Shown: positions 1 through 13,389, counted from the first letter of the stretch. The stretch is DNA of 64,000 nt from Sipunculus nudus (GCA_026874595.1 CM049306.1:9234519-9298518), one strand, 5' to 3'. Numbers and translations: made by a program. The notes: a model not told the origin generated them from the sequence alone.

Positions 1-820
1 CCAAGACCGTCTTGAGCTCAAGACCGGTTTTGAAGACCAAGTACCGAGTACCTAGGCAAGTCGGGTTCCAATACCAAAGACTGTTTTGAGAAAAAATCCC
101 TGACAGGGGTCTTGCTTTTCATAACTGTACAGGTAAGGTATGTCAGTTTAATAAAGTTTACATTATAAAATGTTGACAATCAGAAAAATACTGGTTTTTC
201 GGTAATAATTAACTCATGCAGTGTTAATCACCGCAGTGGGATTTTCCTCGTAATATAGGCCTGTATTACTGAAAAAATGACAGCGGCGAATAAAGCTGCC
301 TCAATTTATAGTGCTCAACAACTTCAAATCAGGGTTAATTTAGAGGTAAACTCCCCCTTTTACCAGCCTAAATATCTTGAAAATAGAATAATATACGCTT
401 ATTACCGTAAAGCGGGAGGCCAGATTTTGTGGTCTGGACTGTTTTCTTCCCTTTACAAGTTCGTGTACCAGTTATGAATACAGTGTACTATAGCAATCCC
501 GACACACTTGTTTACCTGCGTCAGTGTGTTCGCCCCCCTCCCCCCGGCCCCCTTTTTATAAGATCCAGTATCCGACACTGTGCATGGCTCTCTTCTGTTC
601 TTTTGGAACTACCCCTGGGCCGACACACATCTAAGATAACCACTTCCGCAGTCCAAGTGATATTTAAGGTAATGTAAACGTGTAAACACATTCCGCTGGA
701 CTTTGTGTTTTGGACAACTCAAAGAATATACTAGCAGACTGTCTGAGACCCATATCTGAGAAGAAGAAGAAATTCAGACACGTATTTCCCCGCGTGTTAA
801 AAATCTGTTGTAATTTGAAG
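1..820. other. Intergenic, no gene recognised
   Basis: I see no coding exon here. The first 90 bases contain imperfect short repeats around the word AAGACCG. The short open frames in this stretch have no recognisable protein character and no convincing splice sites. Confidence 0.5.
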
Positions 821-2480
821 AATGAATGCACTGACAAATACTTGTAACACATATTAAGTATGGTGCCTTGTGTTTGATGAGTTCACTAAAACGAAGTGTT
901 TATATTTTCCTCTTAGAAAACTAAGCTTTATTTTGGATTTGGACGAGAGACGTCCATGAAGGTGAACGCCCGGCTCTTATACAGAATTGGTCGTAATAAA
1001 TCAATGGGGGTCGCTTACTCAGCGCCCACTAAATAATATTATTATCGGAGTTAAGGTTCTTATAACATGTTCATTTTTTATATTAGCTCCACATAACCAG
1101 ACAGTTAATATATGTTTAATTCTATAACACCGCTAAGTCATAGAAGCATACTATCGTTTTCAGTATCACGATTCATGTTATTTATATACACTGAATAACT
1201 GCCTAAAGCGTGTTATCACACTGTACTAAGAATTATGCTGAAGCTCCATTAATCTTTATTGCTCCAGCGGTTCATATAATTATTAAGCCAACAAAGGAAA
1301 CGGAAGCCTTACTTGACAGAATATAACATAAAACACCGCGTCCTATAATTAAGTCATGAAGCATAGGAAGAACTCATCTAATATGCGAGACTTTTCAATA
1401 GTAATTATTATTTAATTATCCAATTAGAAGGTATCTATAGGTTACTCAGTTTCGGAAAGTGATGTTCACAATGAAGACGGCCGCGGAGCGCGAGACTCTT
1501 GCATGGCAGGAGAAAAAAAAAACGAAACTAAGTGAACCATCTATTATAAGACGACCGACAGTAAACTCACACCTCGACATCTGAATGGTCGGTAATTTAC
1601 ACATGAGTGGCACACGGGGACGTTTTGTAAATGAAGGTACAGGGGCGTTAGTTGGAGTATTTTGTCCGCCAAAAAAAAAAACACTAATTTTACCTGGTGT
1701 TTCATTTGTCTCCTTTATCCCTGCTGATCATTTTCCGCCTTCTTTGTTAAAGAGGAGAAGGACACACGGGAAATGCGCCAAACTATTTATGCCCGAGTTT
1801 CATCACGAGCATTTATGTTCATAGTTACACTGTCAAAATCAATCAGGCCACAAATGTACCAGATATTCTGGAGAAGGAAATGCCATGGTTAAAACTAAAT
1901 TAAAACCTGGCTAGATCACGAACGAAATATATCAATGTCAAATTAAACGTGCAGATATAACCCAAATTTAGAAGGAAGTTTATAACGCCCGGCATAATCC
2001 TTCTTCTAAATAAAATAAACAATCCTGAATAATTTTTACAGCTAAGAATTAAAATACAGAGATGATGCTGTCAAAATCTTATTCATAAGTGCCCAAATTG
2101 ATGGTATAGCCATGTTAGTCAGTAGTTGAAGTGTACTCTTCTATATATTAACAACTACCTGACGAAGAAGCCTTTGTGATAATAAATGAAAGGCGTCACT
2201 CTTATCATTTACTCTCACACACACACATACACATAGGGATCCCCCTTTTGTCAACATCCATCTTCAAGATGCACCTTAAGTTTATTTTAGAGTATGTTTT
2301 CCTCAGCCATCCCGTCGTGATACTGAATGTAATAAGAAAGGAGATGGAGCAAATGTATTATATTGGATCAGATTGTGTCTTTTTAAAGTCAGGACAACTT
2401 TCAAGGAAAATGATGGATATTTGACGTTGTTTAAACATTAAATGCATAAATACACACACACTGGTATATAAATGGATAAC

Positions 2481-2486
2481 TTTATT
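2481..2486 (-). promoter_or_regulatory. Polyadenylation signal of gene A
   Basis: AATAAA on the minus strand, about 107 bases past the stop codon of gene A. The same signal is kept at the equivalent place downstream of copies C (15317-15322) and D (27853-27858), within a conserved 3' flank. Confidence 0.65.
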
Positions 2487-2592
2487 CAATATAGTATATA
2501 CAGAAAAATTTCCTACTTCCATGAAGGACGGACGAGAGGTTTAAAAATTGTACTTTGGTAATTCAGATAAATCAAGTCAGTTTTTAATATAT

Positions 2593-5049
2593 TTATCCTG
2601 ATTTGCTGAAACTGTAGTTTGCTTTGGATATCAATTGATAGTATTCTAAACAACTACGGAGTTTGGATGACGCATCTTTGGCGTTCTGTTTTGTCGTCCA
2701 TGCCGCCAGTAAGTTATCTTTGGTTTCATGATTCGATGGGATTTCAGCGTCAGGCTGGGAAAATGGTTGTGTTCCAACCTACAAGAGAAAATACTAATTG
2801 AATGTTTGACACATTACAAGTGATGGCAGTGTCATAGTGTGTTGTAAAATGCTACTGAAACATTGATAGGGAAGAATTATTACGAATTATTCACCCCAAT
2901 GATATTCATCGCAGTAAATGCCATAATTACATAATATTCTTATTCCACAGATAAAGTAAAGAGAAATTAAAAAAAAATGCAGGAAAAATACAGAAATGCT
3001 TCTCTCAATTTCATGATGCAAATTGAAAAATGTTTGTTATTTACTACATTATGATGTTACATTAGACGCATTTTGAGTATTGACGAAACAATGAAGTATG
3101 CCTCATCTACGGCAGATATGTGTCGAATCTGCTTTCGACGAAAGTTTGCAAAGTGGGCAATTACACGTAGGCTTTAATTGTAGATATTATATACCATATT
3201 AACATGTGTGTATTTGTTTTTGAACATACAGGCAGCACTATACGTTCATAACACGCTCACACTGTTTTTATCGATATGATAGAGATAATAGAAATATATA
3301 CTACGTTATTATGTTCGTTCTTCTACGATGTGGCTTACCATGTGGTGTAGCTCAAGCAGAAGATTACTAAGACGGGGCAGGACGGAGGACCACGTGGTAC
3401 AGTAGAAAGTGGATGACACAGTGGACCCTGGATGACACTCCTCGTAACATAATCTGTTACAACCCTCCTTCTTTAGCTGGTCAAGACCGTCCACAGAAAA
3501 CTGGTACAAGGTCGAATTTACCTTTGAAAGCTTAGCGAGGGTCTGTTGCAAATACGTCTGTTGGTAAAAAGGATATAAAAACTTGAGGACCGTTGTATCC
3601 ATGGAATACGCACAAAATAAATGTTTGACAATAAAAATAAATGAAATAAATGTAAAATTCGCATAAAAATGTTAGGACACAACATGAAACAAAAACAGCG
3701 ATTAACCCCATTATCTGGTCTTTTCTTCATGCGCGACATGTACGTTAAAATTCAATACAGGAAATATTTTGATAGTTGTTTCTAAACACGAACATAATTT
3801 TAAAGTGTTTAAGATACTGTATTATGCATGTATTTATATTTTCGACTGTTAACATTTTTAAGTTCCTTTCATAATGGCATTGCGCCAAATTTCGGCCAGC
3901 ACGCATTTACACCGTATAATATATCTTTCCTGGGATAAAGTCGAATATGTTACTAAAGTAGATAGTCAGCGAGGACGGTAAACCTTACCCTCGTGCATTC
4001 TGAAGCGTCGATTGAAGCTGTGTTTTCAGCTGTGATGTCATTTCCTGCCAATATGCGCGAGTACCTCTCGCAACCAGCCATAGGATTAGTAAAATCAGGG
4101 TTTGGAATTTCCCCTTGAAATGTAATCTCCTTACACTACAAAACAGCATGGAGAACATATGAACAGCTGAAAGGGTTTCCTTTCTTTTGTTTCCAGTCAT
4201 TCTTACTTTGTGTTTCCATAATGTCATATGTTTCTATATTTGGAATATATATTACATAGCCTCAGCTTTTCCCCTTTAGTAATAAGGTTTCCGTCTGCCC
4301 GTCCATAAAGCTATTTCGTGCGTTATCTCAAGACCCTTGTAAGTAATTGCCGTGACATTATTACCAATGATGGACACTTATCGAATATCAGCCCTGACGG
4401 AGATCCAATATGTCCGCAACAACGATCTTGCATTCCTTTTCACGTGCATAATTTCAAGACTCCATCAAGTAATTGGAATAAATATTTTACCAATCATTAA
4501 CACCCATAAGAGGATGTGCGTTATCAGACCCATCGGAATCCTAATGTCGAAAAAGATGTAGCGATCTTTGAACTCGTTTACGAGCAATCTCTATAGACCT
4601 TAACGGTGCCGGTCATTTCCAGTTACAATGTATCTGGGTGTTTATCTTATTTTTTTAAGTACTTACATATTTTTCAAAGGCCCGTTGTGAGTAAACGTTA
4701 AACTGTCGGGCTGCCAGTTCCACTTTTGGTAGAACGGATGTTCTGATCTGGAGAGCAGTAGGACTGCTGTACGTGGGCTTGGTTAAAATCATGAAAAAAC
4801 AGCTCAGGGCTACAGCAACACGGGAGTCTGTAGACGAAAATAGTGTACAATGATTGTCCTTTATATTGGAAACGGGTATATACATATTTTGTATAAAATG
4901 ATTGAGAATTATTATCTTTCATATGAATATTTAGATTTTATATAATCATAGTTGTCAAAGAATTTTAAATGAAACATTCAAATACTTTCAACATTTATTT
5001 TATAATAAAGATTAAGTATCTTAATTTTTAACTCACCTTGTGGGTGCAT
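2593..5049 (-). CDS. Gene A: secreted Cys-rich helical protein, candidate class I cytokine-like (intact)
   Basis: Spliced gene of five coding exons: 5049-5037, 4827-4667, 4135-3989, 3557-3339 and 2778-2593. All introns are GT-AG and the phases are 1-0-0-0, giving 241 residues. Residues 1-26 form a signal peptide with hydrophobic core VAVALSCFFMILT. The mature part has eight cysteines (about 59, 80, 105, 140, 144, 148, 160, 223), including a Cx3Cx3C motif at 140-148, and N-glycosylation sequons at 121 and 234. Four stretches look amphipathic and helical: the exon 2/3 junction, the start of exon 4, the end of exon 4, and exon 5. The start was chosen because ATG lies about 77 bases past a TATA box and directly before a GTGAGT donor shared in position by the other copies. 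I know no named family for this sequence. The exon layout and predicted helices resemble long-chain helical cytokines; that function is inference. The exon structure itself is strongly supported by copies C, D and E. Confidence 0.85.
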
Positions 5050-5125
5050 TTTGAACAAAGGTATACTGGTATTCCTTTCAAAGTAAATTTCAGGTTTCTT
5101 TGATAATTTCGCTTTTGGTCATTTC

Positions 5126-5215
5126 TTATATACCTTCAAACTGGAGGAAATAGACCACAAGTATGGAGTAAAGAGGGATATCCCCGAGATGACAACATTT
5201 GTCTGGTCCCTTCCT
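5126..5215 (-). promoter_or_regulatory. Promoter of gene A: TATA box, kB-type site, ETS-type core
   Basis: Minus-strand TATATAA lies at 5126-5132. The palindrome GGGATATCCC at 5175-5184 fits the NF-kB consensus GGGRNWYYCC exactly. An AGGAAG core of ETS type lies at 5210-5215. The order kB site then TATA box, and the flanking TCTCGGG, are also found in copy C, and equivalents exist in D and E. A second conserved block reading GAATGTCCGAGG on the minus strand lies near 5260-5272 and recurs in copies B and D. Confidence 0.65.
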
Positions 5216-5389
5216 CTCATGATTGGCGTCCTTGTCTCACTTTCCTTCCTGGTCAGTGGCCTCGGACATTCGCATACCGCATCTACGAGTTCCATCTTAT
5301 TCTTTTTAATGGATGAGGGAAAATTGTTAAGTTGTCCACGTGTCAGCTGAGGTAGTGGAAAAGTTACACTGATGTATTTGAGTATTTAA

Positions 5390-5853
5390 AGGGGCCCAAT
5401 CACCTATCCGACCTTTATAAGCTAAAGGTAATCCCTCGAAGCTCTTATAAAAATAGACCAGAAAACGTTGATATCACTGCACACAGGCTGCTTGTTATGT
5501 TTTTATCAACGTGTTTATAATTTATGGGGGCCCATTGAAATAATCAATACAAATTCAACAAGGGCATCTTGAAGCAAGTCAGATAAGCCACAGCTTTGTA
5601 AATGGTGTTTTGCAACAAGTGACCCTTCTAACTTCGTATATATTCAACATACCACATTAGGTTACATGTTTTCACATTTTATCAACATTGCTGTGTTTAC
5701 AAACATGTTGTTGATAAACAAGTTCACACATCCCTTGTGAAGGCCTTATAAGAACATTTCACAACCAAACTTACCCTTAGATCATTCATATATACACAGA
5801 CGAAGCCAGAAATCACATAAATTCTTTTTCAAAGGGAAGGTGATTGGGCACCT
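5390..5853. mobile_element. MITE with TTAA target duplication and ~20-bp terminal inverted repeats
   Basis: The ends read AGGGGCCCAATCACCT on the left and, in reverse complement, AGGTGCCCAATCACCT on the right. The element is flanked on both sides by TTAA (5386-5389 and 5854-5857). It has no coding capacity. The duplicated segment has the uninterrupted equivalent with a single TTAA at 12022-12025, so insertion followed the duplication. TTAA duplication is typical of piggyBac-type transposases; assignment to that group is inference. Confidence 0.75.
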
Positions 5854-6649
5854 TTAATAAAAAAACTCAGAAATTGAGGATCCAACTTTCAGTGTACCCT
5901 CAGTATGTCAAGAATGTCAAGACTTCCATGAGCCTCGATAAAACTAATTGTTTTACAAAATTTACAGGTTTTTTTGGTAAATATATGTACATGCAATTTA
6001 TGTAGAAATTAAAGGGGATTTCTACTTGCCACTTAATTTGGACAGAGTAACGCCATACATAACCGTTGTATTTTTATCATAATCCAGGTGAATTCTAATT
6101 TTAATCAAGTATTTTCTGCTCAAAGATATGTTTAAAAGGTCTTTATATATAATCACATGCATATGTTGTGGTGTGAGTTTGTACATGTTGGTCACGCTTG
6201 GGTACCTCTCAATACGATTCTTCACAGGAGTTCCGTTTCATTACTATCCTACAAGGTTCCTTGGTGTCAAAATTGCAGCAGTAATTAAAATAAAATTATA
6301 TCACATATATATGTGTGTGTGTTAGGGTGTATGTGTGTGTGAAAGAGAGAAGGAGGACTCCTCTTTAACAGTGGATGAAATTTCTAGCTTCTTATTTTGT
6401 AATGCAAAATAGAAACTTGGCGAATGGTTAATATTCGCCAGTATCCGTCTATTCCTTTTCATCTGTCCATTTGTCTTTCATTTCTCTCTTATATAAAAGT
6501 ATAATTTGTTTCACATGGGAAATCTATCTGCGGGAGAGTGGTCACCTGTACAGGCAGGTTATATTTTGTGTTCAATGGATTTGTACTGTAGTCTTCAGCG
6601 ATGGTGTACACAGGCGTGACCAACCGTTAAACGAACACGTCATTATATG

Positions 6650-6919
6650 CAGGGGCGTCAATATAGGGGGATGGGGGGTGGGGGATGGGGGTATATATAC
6701 CCTCCACTTTCTGGAAAGGGTGATGGTCCATGTAATCATCCCCCCACTTTTCAGAGAATAATATTATAATATTGCAAATGAAATATATTAATAAATAGAA
6801 TTTAAGACTTTGGATCTATTTACTAAAAAGATTATATATAAACCTGTGCTTAGAATTCACAAATTCACTTATTTTCTAAAACATTATAAATATTTAAGAT
6901 ATGATTAAGTATAAATATA

Positions 6920-6963
<44 letters not shown>

Positions 6964-6994
6964 GTTGAATATGTCACTCACAGACGCTGAAACC

Positions 6995-7061
<67 letters not shown>

Positions 7062-7100
7062 ACAAAGTGATCCCCCCACACTGGAAGAAAAATTGACGCC
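6650..7100. mobile_element. Interspersed MITE-like element, copy 1 (with internal TA tracts)
   Basis: It begins with GGGGCGTCAATAT and a G-rich run and ends with a C-rich run followed by AAATTGACGCC, so GGCGTCAAT forms a short inverted terminal repeat. A second, diverged copy lies at 19100-19545; shared blocks include TGTAATCATCC and the following AGAGAATAATA. The B-side of the duplication has only about 200 bases at the equivalent place, so the insertion looks younger than the duplication. Transposon class is not known. Confidence 0.5.
6997..7057. repeat. (TA)n microsatellite
   Basis: About 30 uninterrupted TA dinucleotides inside the interspersed element. A shorter TA tract lies at about 6928-6954. 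Poly-Tyr-Ile reading frames across it are artefacts. Confidence 0.95.
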
Positions 7101-7673
7101 ATTGATTATATGTAACGTGGAATATGAATTGTTCATTTCTAATTTGAATGTAAAAATTAGCAAAAAAAAATTCACAACGTAATATGAATGAATCTCTGTT
7201 TGTGCCAGGCGAAGTGCTCAACAGATTTTGGCAGTCGAGTAAAAACCGGTATGTAGCCGATCTACAGTTGAAATGATACATCCTAAAATCCTGCTTTTTG
7301 AATGGAATGCAATATTCATGGCAGAAGATAAGTTGTTTCACATGGGTTTCGACAAAACGAAAATGAAGTGAAACGTCTCACTTAAGATGTACTCAAGCTT
7401 GACCAACCGGAAAACTCACATGTCATCATATGTATGGTCGGTGATTTACACACAAGTTGCAGGCGAGGATAGGTCCACATTTTGGAAATGAATATCGTTA
7501 AAGTACGGTATGACCAGGTCGAAGGGACGCCCCTCAATATTGTGGAACGCGAGAGCTTGGTATTTTCTGAAGTAGAAATCTACACACTGCATCTGTTGAA
7601 AAACTGTATAATGGAACATACCCTTTGTAAAATGCGAGATGTATGTTCAGACAAGACGCGCTAATATAATGTG

Positions 7674-7674
<1 letters not shown>

Positions 7675-7739
<65 letters not shown>

Positions 7740-7869
7740 AGTTAAGATAAACAGTGACGCCTTTTAGATAGACTAACTTGTTTATTAACACACAAAGTTA
7801 GTCTGTCTAAAAGGCGTCCGTGTTTATCTTAACTTTCGCTTCAACTGCAGGCTAACATGGCTATACCAC

Positions 7870-7926
<57 letters not shown>
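7675..7926. repeat. TA tracts flanking a hairpin and a Penelope-like end sequence
   Basis: TA tracts occupy about 7675-7735 and 7874-7926. Between them, 7737-7779 and 7797-7840 are inverted copies of each other (CGCCTTTTAGA against TCTAAAAGGCG), giving a stem of about 40 bp. This is followed by GGCTAACATGGCTATACCA, which recurs almost unchanged at about 41012-41030, again next to a TA tract. The recurrence marks the end of a dispersed element; attribution to Penelope-like retroelements is inference. Confidence 0.55.
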
Positions 7927-7930
<4 letters not shown>

Positions 7931-8359
7931 ATTTTCCGCTTCTCTTTGATAAATCGGATACAATATGCTTATGACTAAAAACAAAGATAAGTGTAAATGA
8001 ATGTGTATGACATCCGAAGAGGAACTAGACTCAGATAGGTGTTCTATTTTGACGATCATAGCGTAAAGTATTGAGACGTGGCAAATACCTTCCCTAACAA
8101 TATATTAGGGGTTTCTCCCCTTTATACGTCCTTCTTCAAGATCTACATTTAATTCGGTCTAAAGCGTACAAAAGTCCCCGATTGAAGTCCACCAGAATAT
8201 ATTGAAAAATCTAAATAGTTTAAGAAATGCGGTGCCGGTTTTGAAATTGAATATACATGTACTAATATATTAAGAATTAATAAAAAGACAAATTCACCCA
8301 CACGTTTGTCTCTTGTAAAATGTTAGCTTTCAAATTGTTGATATGTCAGGTAAAACGGT

Positions 8360-9040
8360 CTAGGCATTGTCTGGAAGTACTGACCTGTTTCAAAAGGAAT
8401 ATTTTTGGCGGGCCCTCGCACATTAAAAACACGCGGTTATAAACAAAACGAACGTCCTGTGAACTGGGGGATAGTCGTTTTCTGGCCCATGAAAGGTTCA
8501 GGTGAATATAGTCAGTTAATAATGTCGGATCTCGGAAAAAGTTTGGTAATGACTGAATGTCGTTGCATTCTCAGGTACTCTGAGGCATTACTACTGAGTT
8601 TTTATCAACAGTCTCATAGAAAGATTAACGTCGTAAAGGATCAACGGATTTAATAAATTTAAGAAAATATCGTACGGTATTTTAAGACGGTGCCGCTTTT
8701 GTGTGTTTTTCCCACTATATTGGACTGACCAAATTAAAATTTGACAAATGTTTGGTGTAATCTTTGAAATTCTAGGTCAAATTTGTTCAGAAATACGTTA
8801 TTATACTTCGTCAGGATCCCGTGAATGAACATGTCTGATCCAAGATCTGTCAGATCAGTTTTTGGTCTGATATAAAAAATATTGTTGCATTCTATTCTTA
8901 GATTGGTATATGTCTGACTGAAGCACAGTTTGAATTCAGTGGATCAAACAGTTTTATAAGTAGGTGAATTGTTTTTTAAAGGAGACGACAGGTTATTGGG
9001 ACAATTTTTGTTGATTCACTCGGAATAGTTAGGTTGAGGA
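8360..9040. other. Intergenic spacer between duplication units
   Basis: No gene is seen. The sequence is AT-rich and lies between the two colinear duplicated segments. Confidence 0.4.
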
Positions 9041-10729
9041 GAGAATGCACTGACAAATAATCTGAACTGTGTCATGGTGAAGAATGGTTCCTTGTGTTTA
9101 TAAAGGTTACTCAGAGAAGGTGTATATTATTTCTTCCTTGAAAAACTGCTGAAATATTTTTGATTTTGACGCCTGGCACATGTAGAGGCTTCCAGCGATC
9201 GCCAGGCGTTGTAGGGCTAAGCGGTTGAAGAGCTATAAGTTCCTATAAAGCGCGTTACCCAACTCGAAGGCAAACCGCGAATTTGAATCGCAAACCGTTT
9301 GCGGTCTATATTTCCATTTAAGCGACGCGACACGCTATTTCTAGTCATTTCTGTACAAATACATTACAGGAATTTTCTTTCATTTTAAACATATTTGTAT
9401 AACTACCCAAAGTGAGTATTCTAGATTTAAAGGCATGATCGAAAACGTATTTATCTGAAAATAAAGAATAAGTTGCTCGTCGTATTTAAAGTTACTTTCC
9501 CTCTACGTCCCGCATTTTCATTGTCTCACGTTGCTAATCATTTAATCGTCTTTTTATTGGTCTTATAAATTAATGGGGTTTGCTTACTCAACACCAGTTA
9601 ATAAGATACTTATTAAGGGTTGTAATCACTCAGCTATTATGTTGTTGATTCTAATAACTTGATGACTGTTTCTAATTCTAACACGGCTAAGTCAGAGAAG
9701 CACAGTACTGTTTTCAATAACTCTATTTATGTTTCTGTGCTGTAAACTGTATAATTATCATGGAGCCTACAGCGCGCTACAATACTGTACTAACAATGAT
9801 ACTGAAGCTCCATTGATCTACCTAATTCCAGTGGTTTATATAATGATTAGACACAGCTTAAGGAATCCGCGGCCTATTAGTCAGAACATTAAATTGAAAA
9901 TCTGTGCAGGGGAGAAGAGTGACAAAATGAAACTAAAATGAAACATCATACATAAGATGTAGGCTAACGCGAACTACACCCGAAAGCTCACATGCAAGTT
10001 TCATCACGAGCATTTGTGTACATAATAACACTGTTTAAACCAATTCGAAACCAATGTACCTACTTCGTTTGAGGAAGGAAATCCCATGGTTAAAACTGAA
10101 TTAAGACAAAAAATGTCAATATCAAAATTAACGTGTATATATAATCCCAATCTAGAAGGAAGTGTAGAACGCCCTGCATTATCTTACTTCTGAAAATAAA
10201 AATTAAAAAATCCTGTTTTTTTTTTGGTAACCAACAAAAATTACAGATCATGGTATCAAAATGTTATGCACTAGTGGCCAAATTAAGGAGACTTTGATGT
10301 AGTAAAGTGACTCTTAAATTTACACTGAAGACACCGGAAGCGCCATTACATATTTACAAATATAATTATAGTTCACTAAAAAGGAATAGACAAATTGATC
10401 CACAATTTCACAATAATGTCGTTAAATGCATTGTTCAAACGTCCATAAAATTTAGTGCAAGAAAAATCTAAAAAAATAAGATGAGTGACGATACAGCCAG
10501 GCTGTGATAAGTATAAGTATGCCCTATGGACATATTACAAGGAAAGTTATGGATATTGGATGTTGTTTAAACATTTATTACCTAAATACACAGACAATGA
10601 CATATAAATGGATAATTTTTTTCAGTATCTTATGTACAGAACACCTCTTGTTTCCTACTGCCAAGATGGGGATCTTGAAGGGTTCAAAAATTGTACTTTG
10701 GTAATTCATTTGGTAGGATTTGAATATAT

Positions 10730-12030
10730 TTATCCTGATTTGCTGAAACTAGTTTTCTTTGGATACCAGTTGATAGTATTCTAAACAGCTACGGAGTTAG
10801 GATGACGCCGCCTTGGCATTCTGTTTTGCCGTCCATGCCGCCAGTAAGTTAGCTGTGGTTTCATGATTCGAAGGGTGGTCAGCGTCAGACTGAGAAATGG
10901 CCGTGTTCCAACCTGCAAAAAGAAATACTAATTGAATGTTTGACACTTTACCAGTGCAGACATTGGGTATAGTGTTTTGCGTTACTGAAACATTAATACT
11001 GTAGAAACTATTTAAATATTTAAAGTATAAATGTTGAGGAATTATTCATTCTTCATTGCATTTTCATCGCAGTAAATGCAATAATTGCAAACCAGTTCAT
11101 CCATTCTTAATCCAAAAATTAAGTTAACAGCAAAATAAAAAAAAAGACTAAAAATACAGATATGTGTTTGCCAATTTCACGATATAAGATGAAAAATGCT
11201 TGACATTTACAATATTATTTGGTTACATTGGGCGGATTTTATCTATATAAGAAACAATGAATTGCAGCCTCATTCTGGACAGTCATCTTTATTAAAATTA
11301 CCTATCGCAAACGTTTGCAGAAATTACCTTTCACAAATGTTTGCAGAAGAATGCAATTAAACGTATGCTTTGTAGATATTAAATACGGTATTTATGGGCG
11401 TGGTTTTTTTTCACCTACAGGTGTCTTTTGTCTATAACACATTAATAGGACACAATCTCAAACCTTAACAGCAATTAACCCCATTATCTGGTCTTTTCTT
11501 CAGGTGCGATGTGTACTTTGTTTACACTGTACACCTTCCCTGGGATTTAGTCGTCAATAAGTGTATTGTCAGCGAGGACGGTAAACTTAACCCTTGTGCA
11601 TTCTGAAGAGTCCCCTGAAGCTGTTTACAGCTGTGATGTCATTTCCTGAAAATATGCGACCAGCCTAAAGATTCGTACAAGGGTTCGGGATTTCCCCTTG
11701 AAATGTAGTCCCTTACACTTCAAAGCAAAAGAACATATGCACAACTGAAGAAAAGGTTACATTTCCTTTCTGTTGTCTTTAGTCATACTTACCGTGTGAT
11801 TTCACAATATACCAACCACGCTCAGGTCACGCCCACACTTATCATTTTTTGCGTCCATGCGTCACTTTCCCTTCCTGGGCAGAGGCATCGGACATTCGTT
11901 TACGGCCTCAACAGGTGCCATCATATATTCACGACGGATTTTTATGGATAATGGAAAATTGTTTAGAGACCGTCGTGTCGGCTGACGTAGTAGAAAAGTT
12001 GCACTGGTACATTTGTGGATATTAAAACAT
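10730..12030 (-). pseudogene. Copy B: relic of the secreted helical-protein gene
   Basis: An exon 5 relic lies at 10912-10730 with its AG acceptor. It has a single-base deletion within the first ten codons and an in-frame TAA before the last helix. An exon 3 relic lies at 11717-11592; it is 21 bases shorter than the 147 of the intact copies and its donor has changed to GTTAAG. Exons 1, 2 and 4 are not found. Only intron sequence matching that next to exon 4 of gene A remains, near 11460-11520. A remnant of the upstream flank of gene A is visible at 11850-12010, without the kB site. This copy cannot encode the protein. Confidence 0.85.
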
Positions 12031-13189
12031 CTGCCCTCAGAATCCTACTTTCAATGCATGTTCCGTATGTCATGAATGTCCATATACCACAGGCCACGGT
12101 CACAATTTTTTTTAATTTAACATCTTTCATATATAATACATATGACTGGTTTTCTTTTATTTTGTACACAGTAAAGCTAGAATTCCATTTTATCTCAATC
12201 AAAATAAAGTCTATCGTTTACCCAACTTCATCCAACAACAAAGATGTGTTTCTGAAATTTCATACAGGTGACATAGTGCAGGTTTATTCCGGTTGGTCAT
12301 GCTCGGTTACTTTTTTGTGCGATTCTTTACAGGTCCGTTTATAATACAAATTATCCCGCAAGGTGAACTGAATACCCTGTTCAACAGACCGTGTCATAAT
12401 TCCATTAGTAAATTGTTCATACTGCATTCTTATCTATCAGCTCTACATATACCAAAGTGCCCGAAGCCTTTAAATCAGCAATTTGATTATAGCCAGATCC
12501 ATTTGTAATAACTGCTGTGGAGAGGAGTGCGAGATCCGTGGCAGGAGAGCGATAAATCAAACTGAAGTGAAACGTCTCACTTCAGATATACACAAGTTGT
12601 TACCAATCGGAAAACTCATACGTCATCATATGTATGGTCGGTGATTTACAACGAGTTGCACGCGAGCATATATAGGTACACATGTTGAGAATAAATATCG
12701 TTAAAGGACGGTAAGGCCAGGTCGAAGGGCGATCCTGGCAATCGGCGAGGTTCTTGTAATTCCCGAAGAAGATTGCATGCATCTAGCATCTTGTGAGAAT
12801 CTGTTTATTAGAAAATAGACCTTGGTAAAATTCTAGAATTATGTGCTAAAGATGTGCTAATATAATCATGTTCCTCATTTCCGCTTCTCTTTGTTTAATG
12901 GGAGATTCAATATTTGCCATTGGTCAAAAACAAAGATAAGAGTATACGACATGCATGCAAAGTCCGATGAGGAACTAAACGGAGACTACTAGGCAATATA
13001 AATATGATCTATTTTTGATGATCGCAGGATATTGTATTGAGATAACAGTTGATAATATTGGAGGTTTGTCCCCTTTTTAACGTCCATCTTCCAGATCTAC
13101 CTTTAATTCAGTCTAAAACGCACAAATGTCCCCGATTAAAATCCTGCAGAAAACTTGGGGAAATCTTGTTAATTTTGATAAGACCATCC

Positions 13190-13255
13190 GTCTATTACGA
13201 CCACTATTAGTCCAGTCCCTTGGGTGGTCACATTAGACAGGTTTGACTGTATATA
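13190..13255. mobile_element. Possible DNA-transposon terminal relic
   Basis: The words TATTACGACCACTA and GGTGGTCACATTAGACAGG resemble the ends of DNA transposon relics rich in CGACCAC words seen in many invertebrate genomes. A similar CGACCACTTATCA stretch occurs at about 60990-61040. Family not determined. Confidence 0.3.
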
Positions 13256-13389
13256 TTTTAAGAAAAACGGTGCCGGTTTTGCAATTGAATAAAATAAAAT
13301 TTAAGATTACAAAAATGCATTTTTTGCTTATTTACCCACGCACGAGTCTCTTGTAACTCCGAGATTTGCCTCTGGGAAATGTTGGTTTG

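Larger units (their letters stand above)
820..8360. repeat. Segmental duplication, left unit (carries gene A)
   Basis: This segment is colinear with 9040-13390. Matching landmarks include 823-960 with 9043-9190, 1870-1915 with 10065-10110, 2400-2520 with 10540-10640, 2590-2800 with 10730-10920, 3670-4140 with 11460-11720, 5210-5370 with 11850-12010, 6180-6250 with 12290-12350, 7360-7640 with 12560-12840 and 7930-8250 with 12870-13290. The left unit is longer because of mobile insertions and (TA)n expansions, and because the right unit has lost exons. Boundaries are approximate since identity was judged by eye. Confidence 0.75.

Noticed and set aside
6865-8059. Tyr-Ile repeat proteins on the minus strand
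   Set aside because: They are translations of (TA)n tracts.
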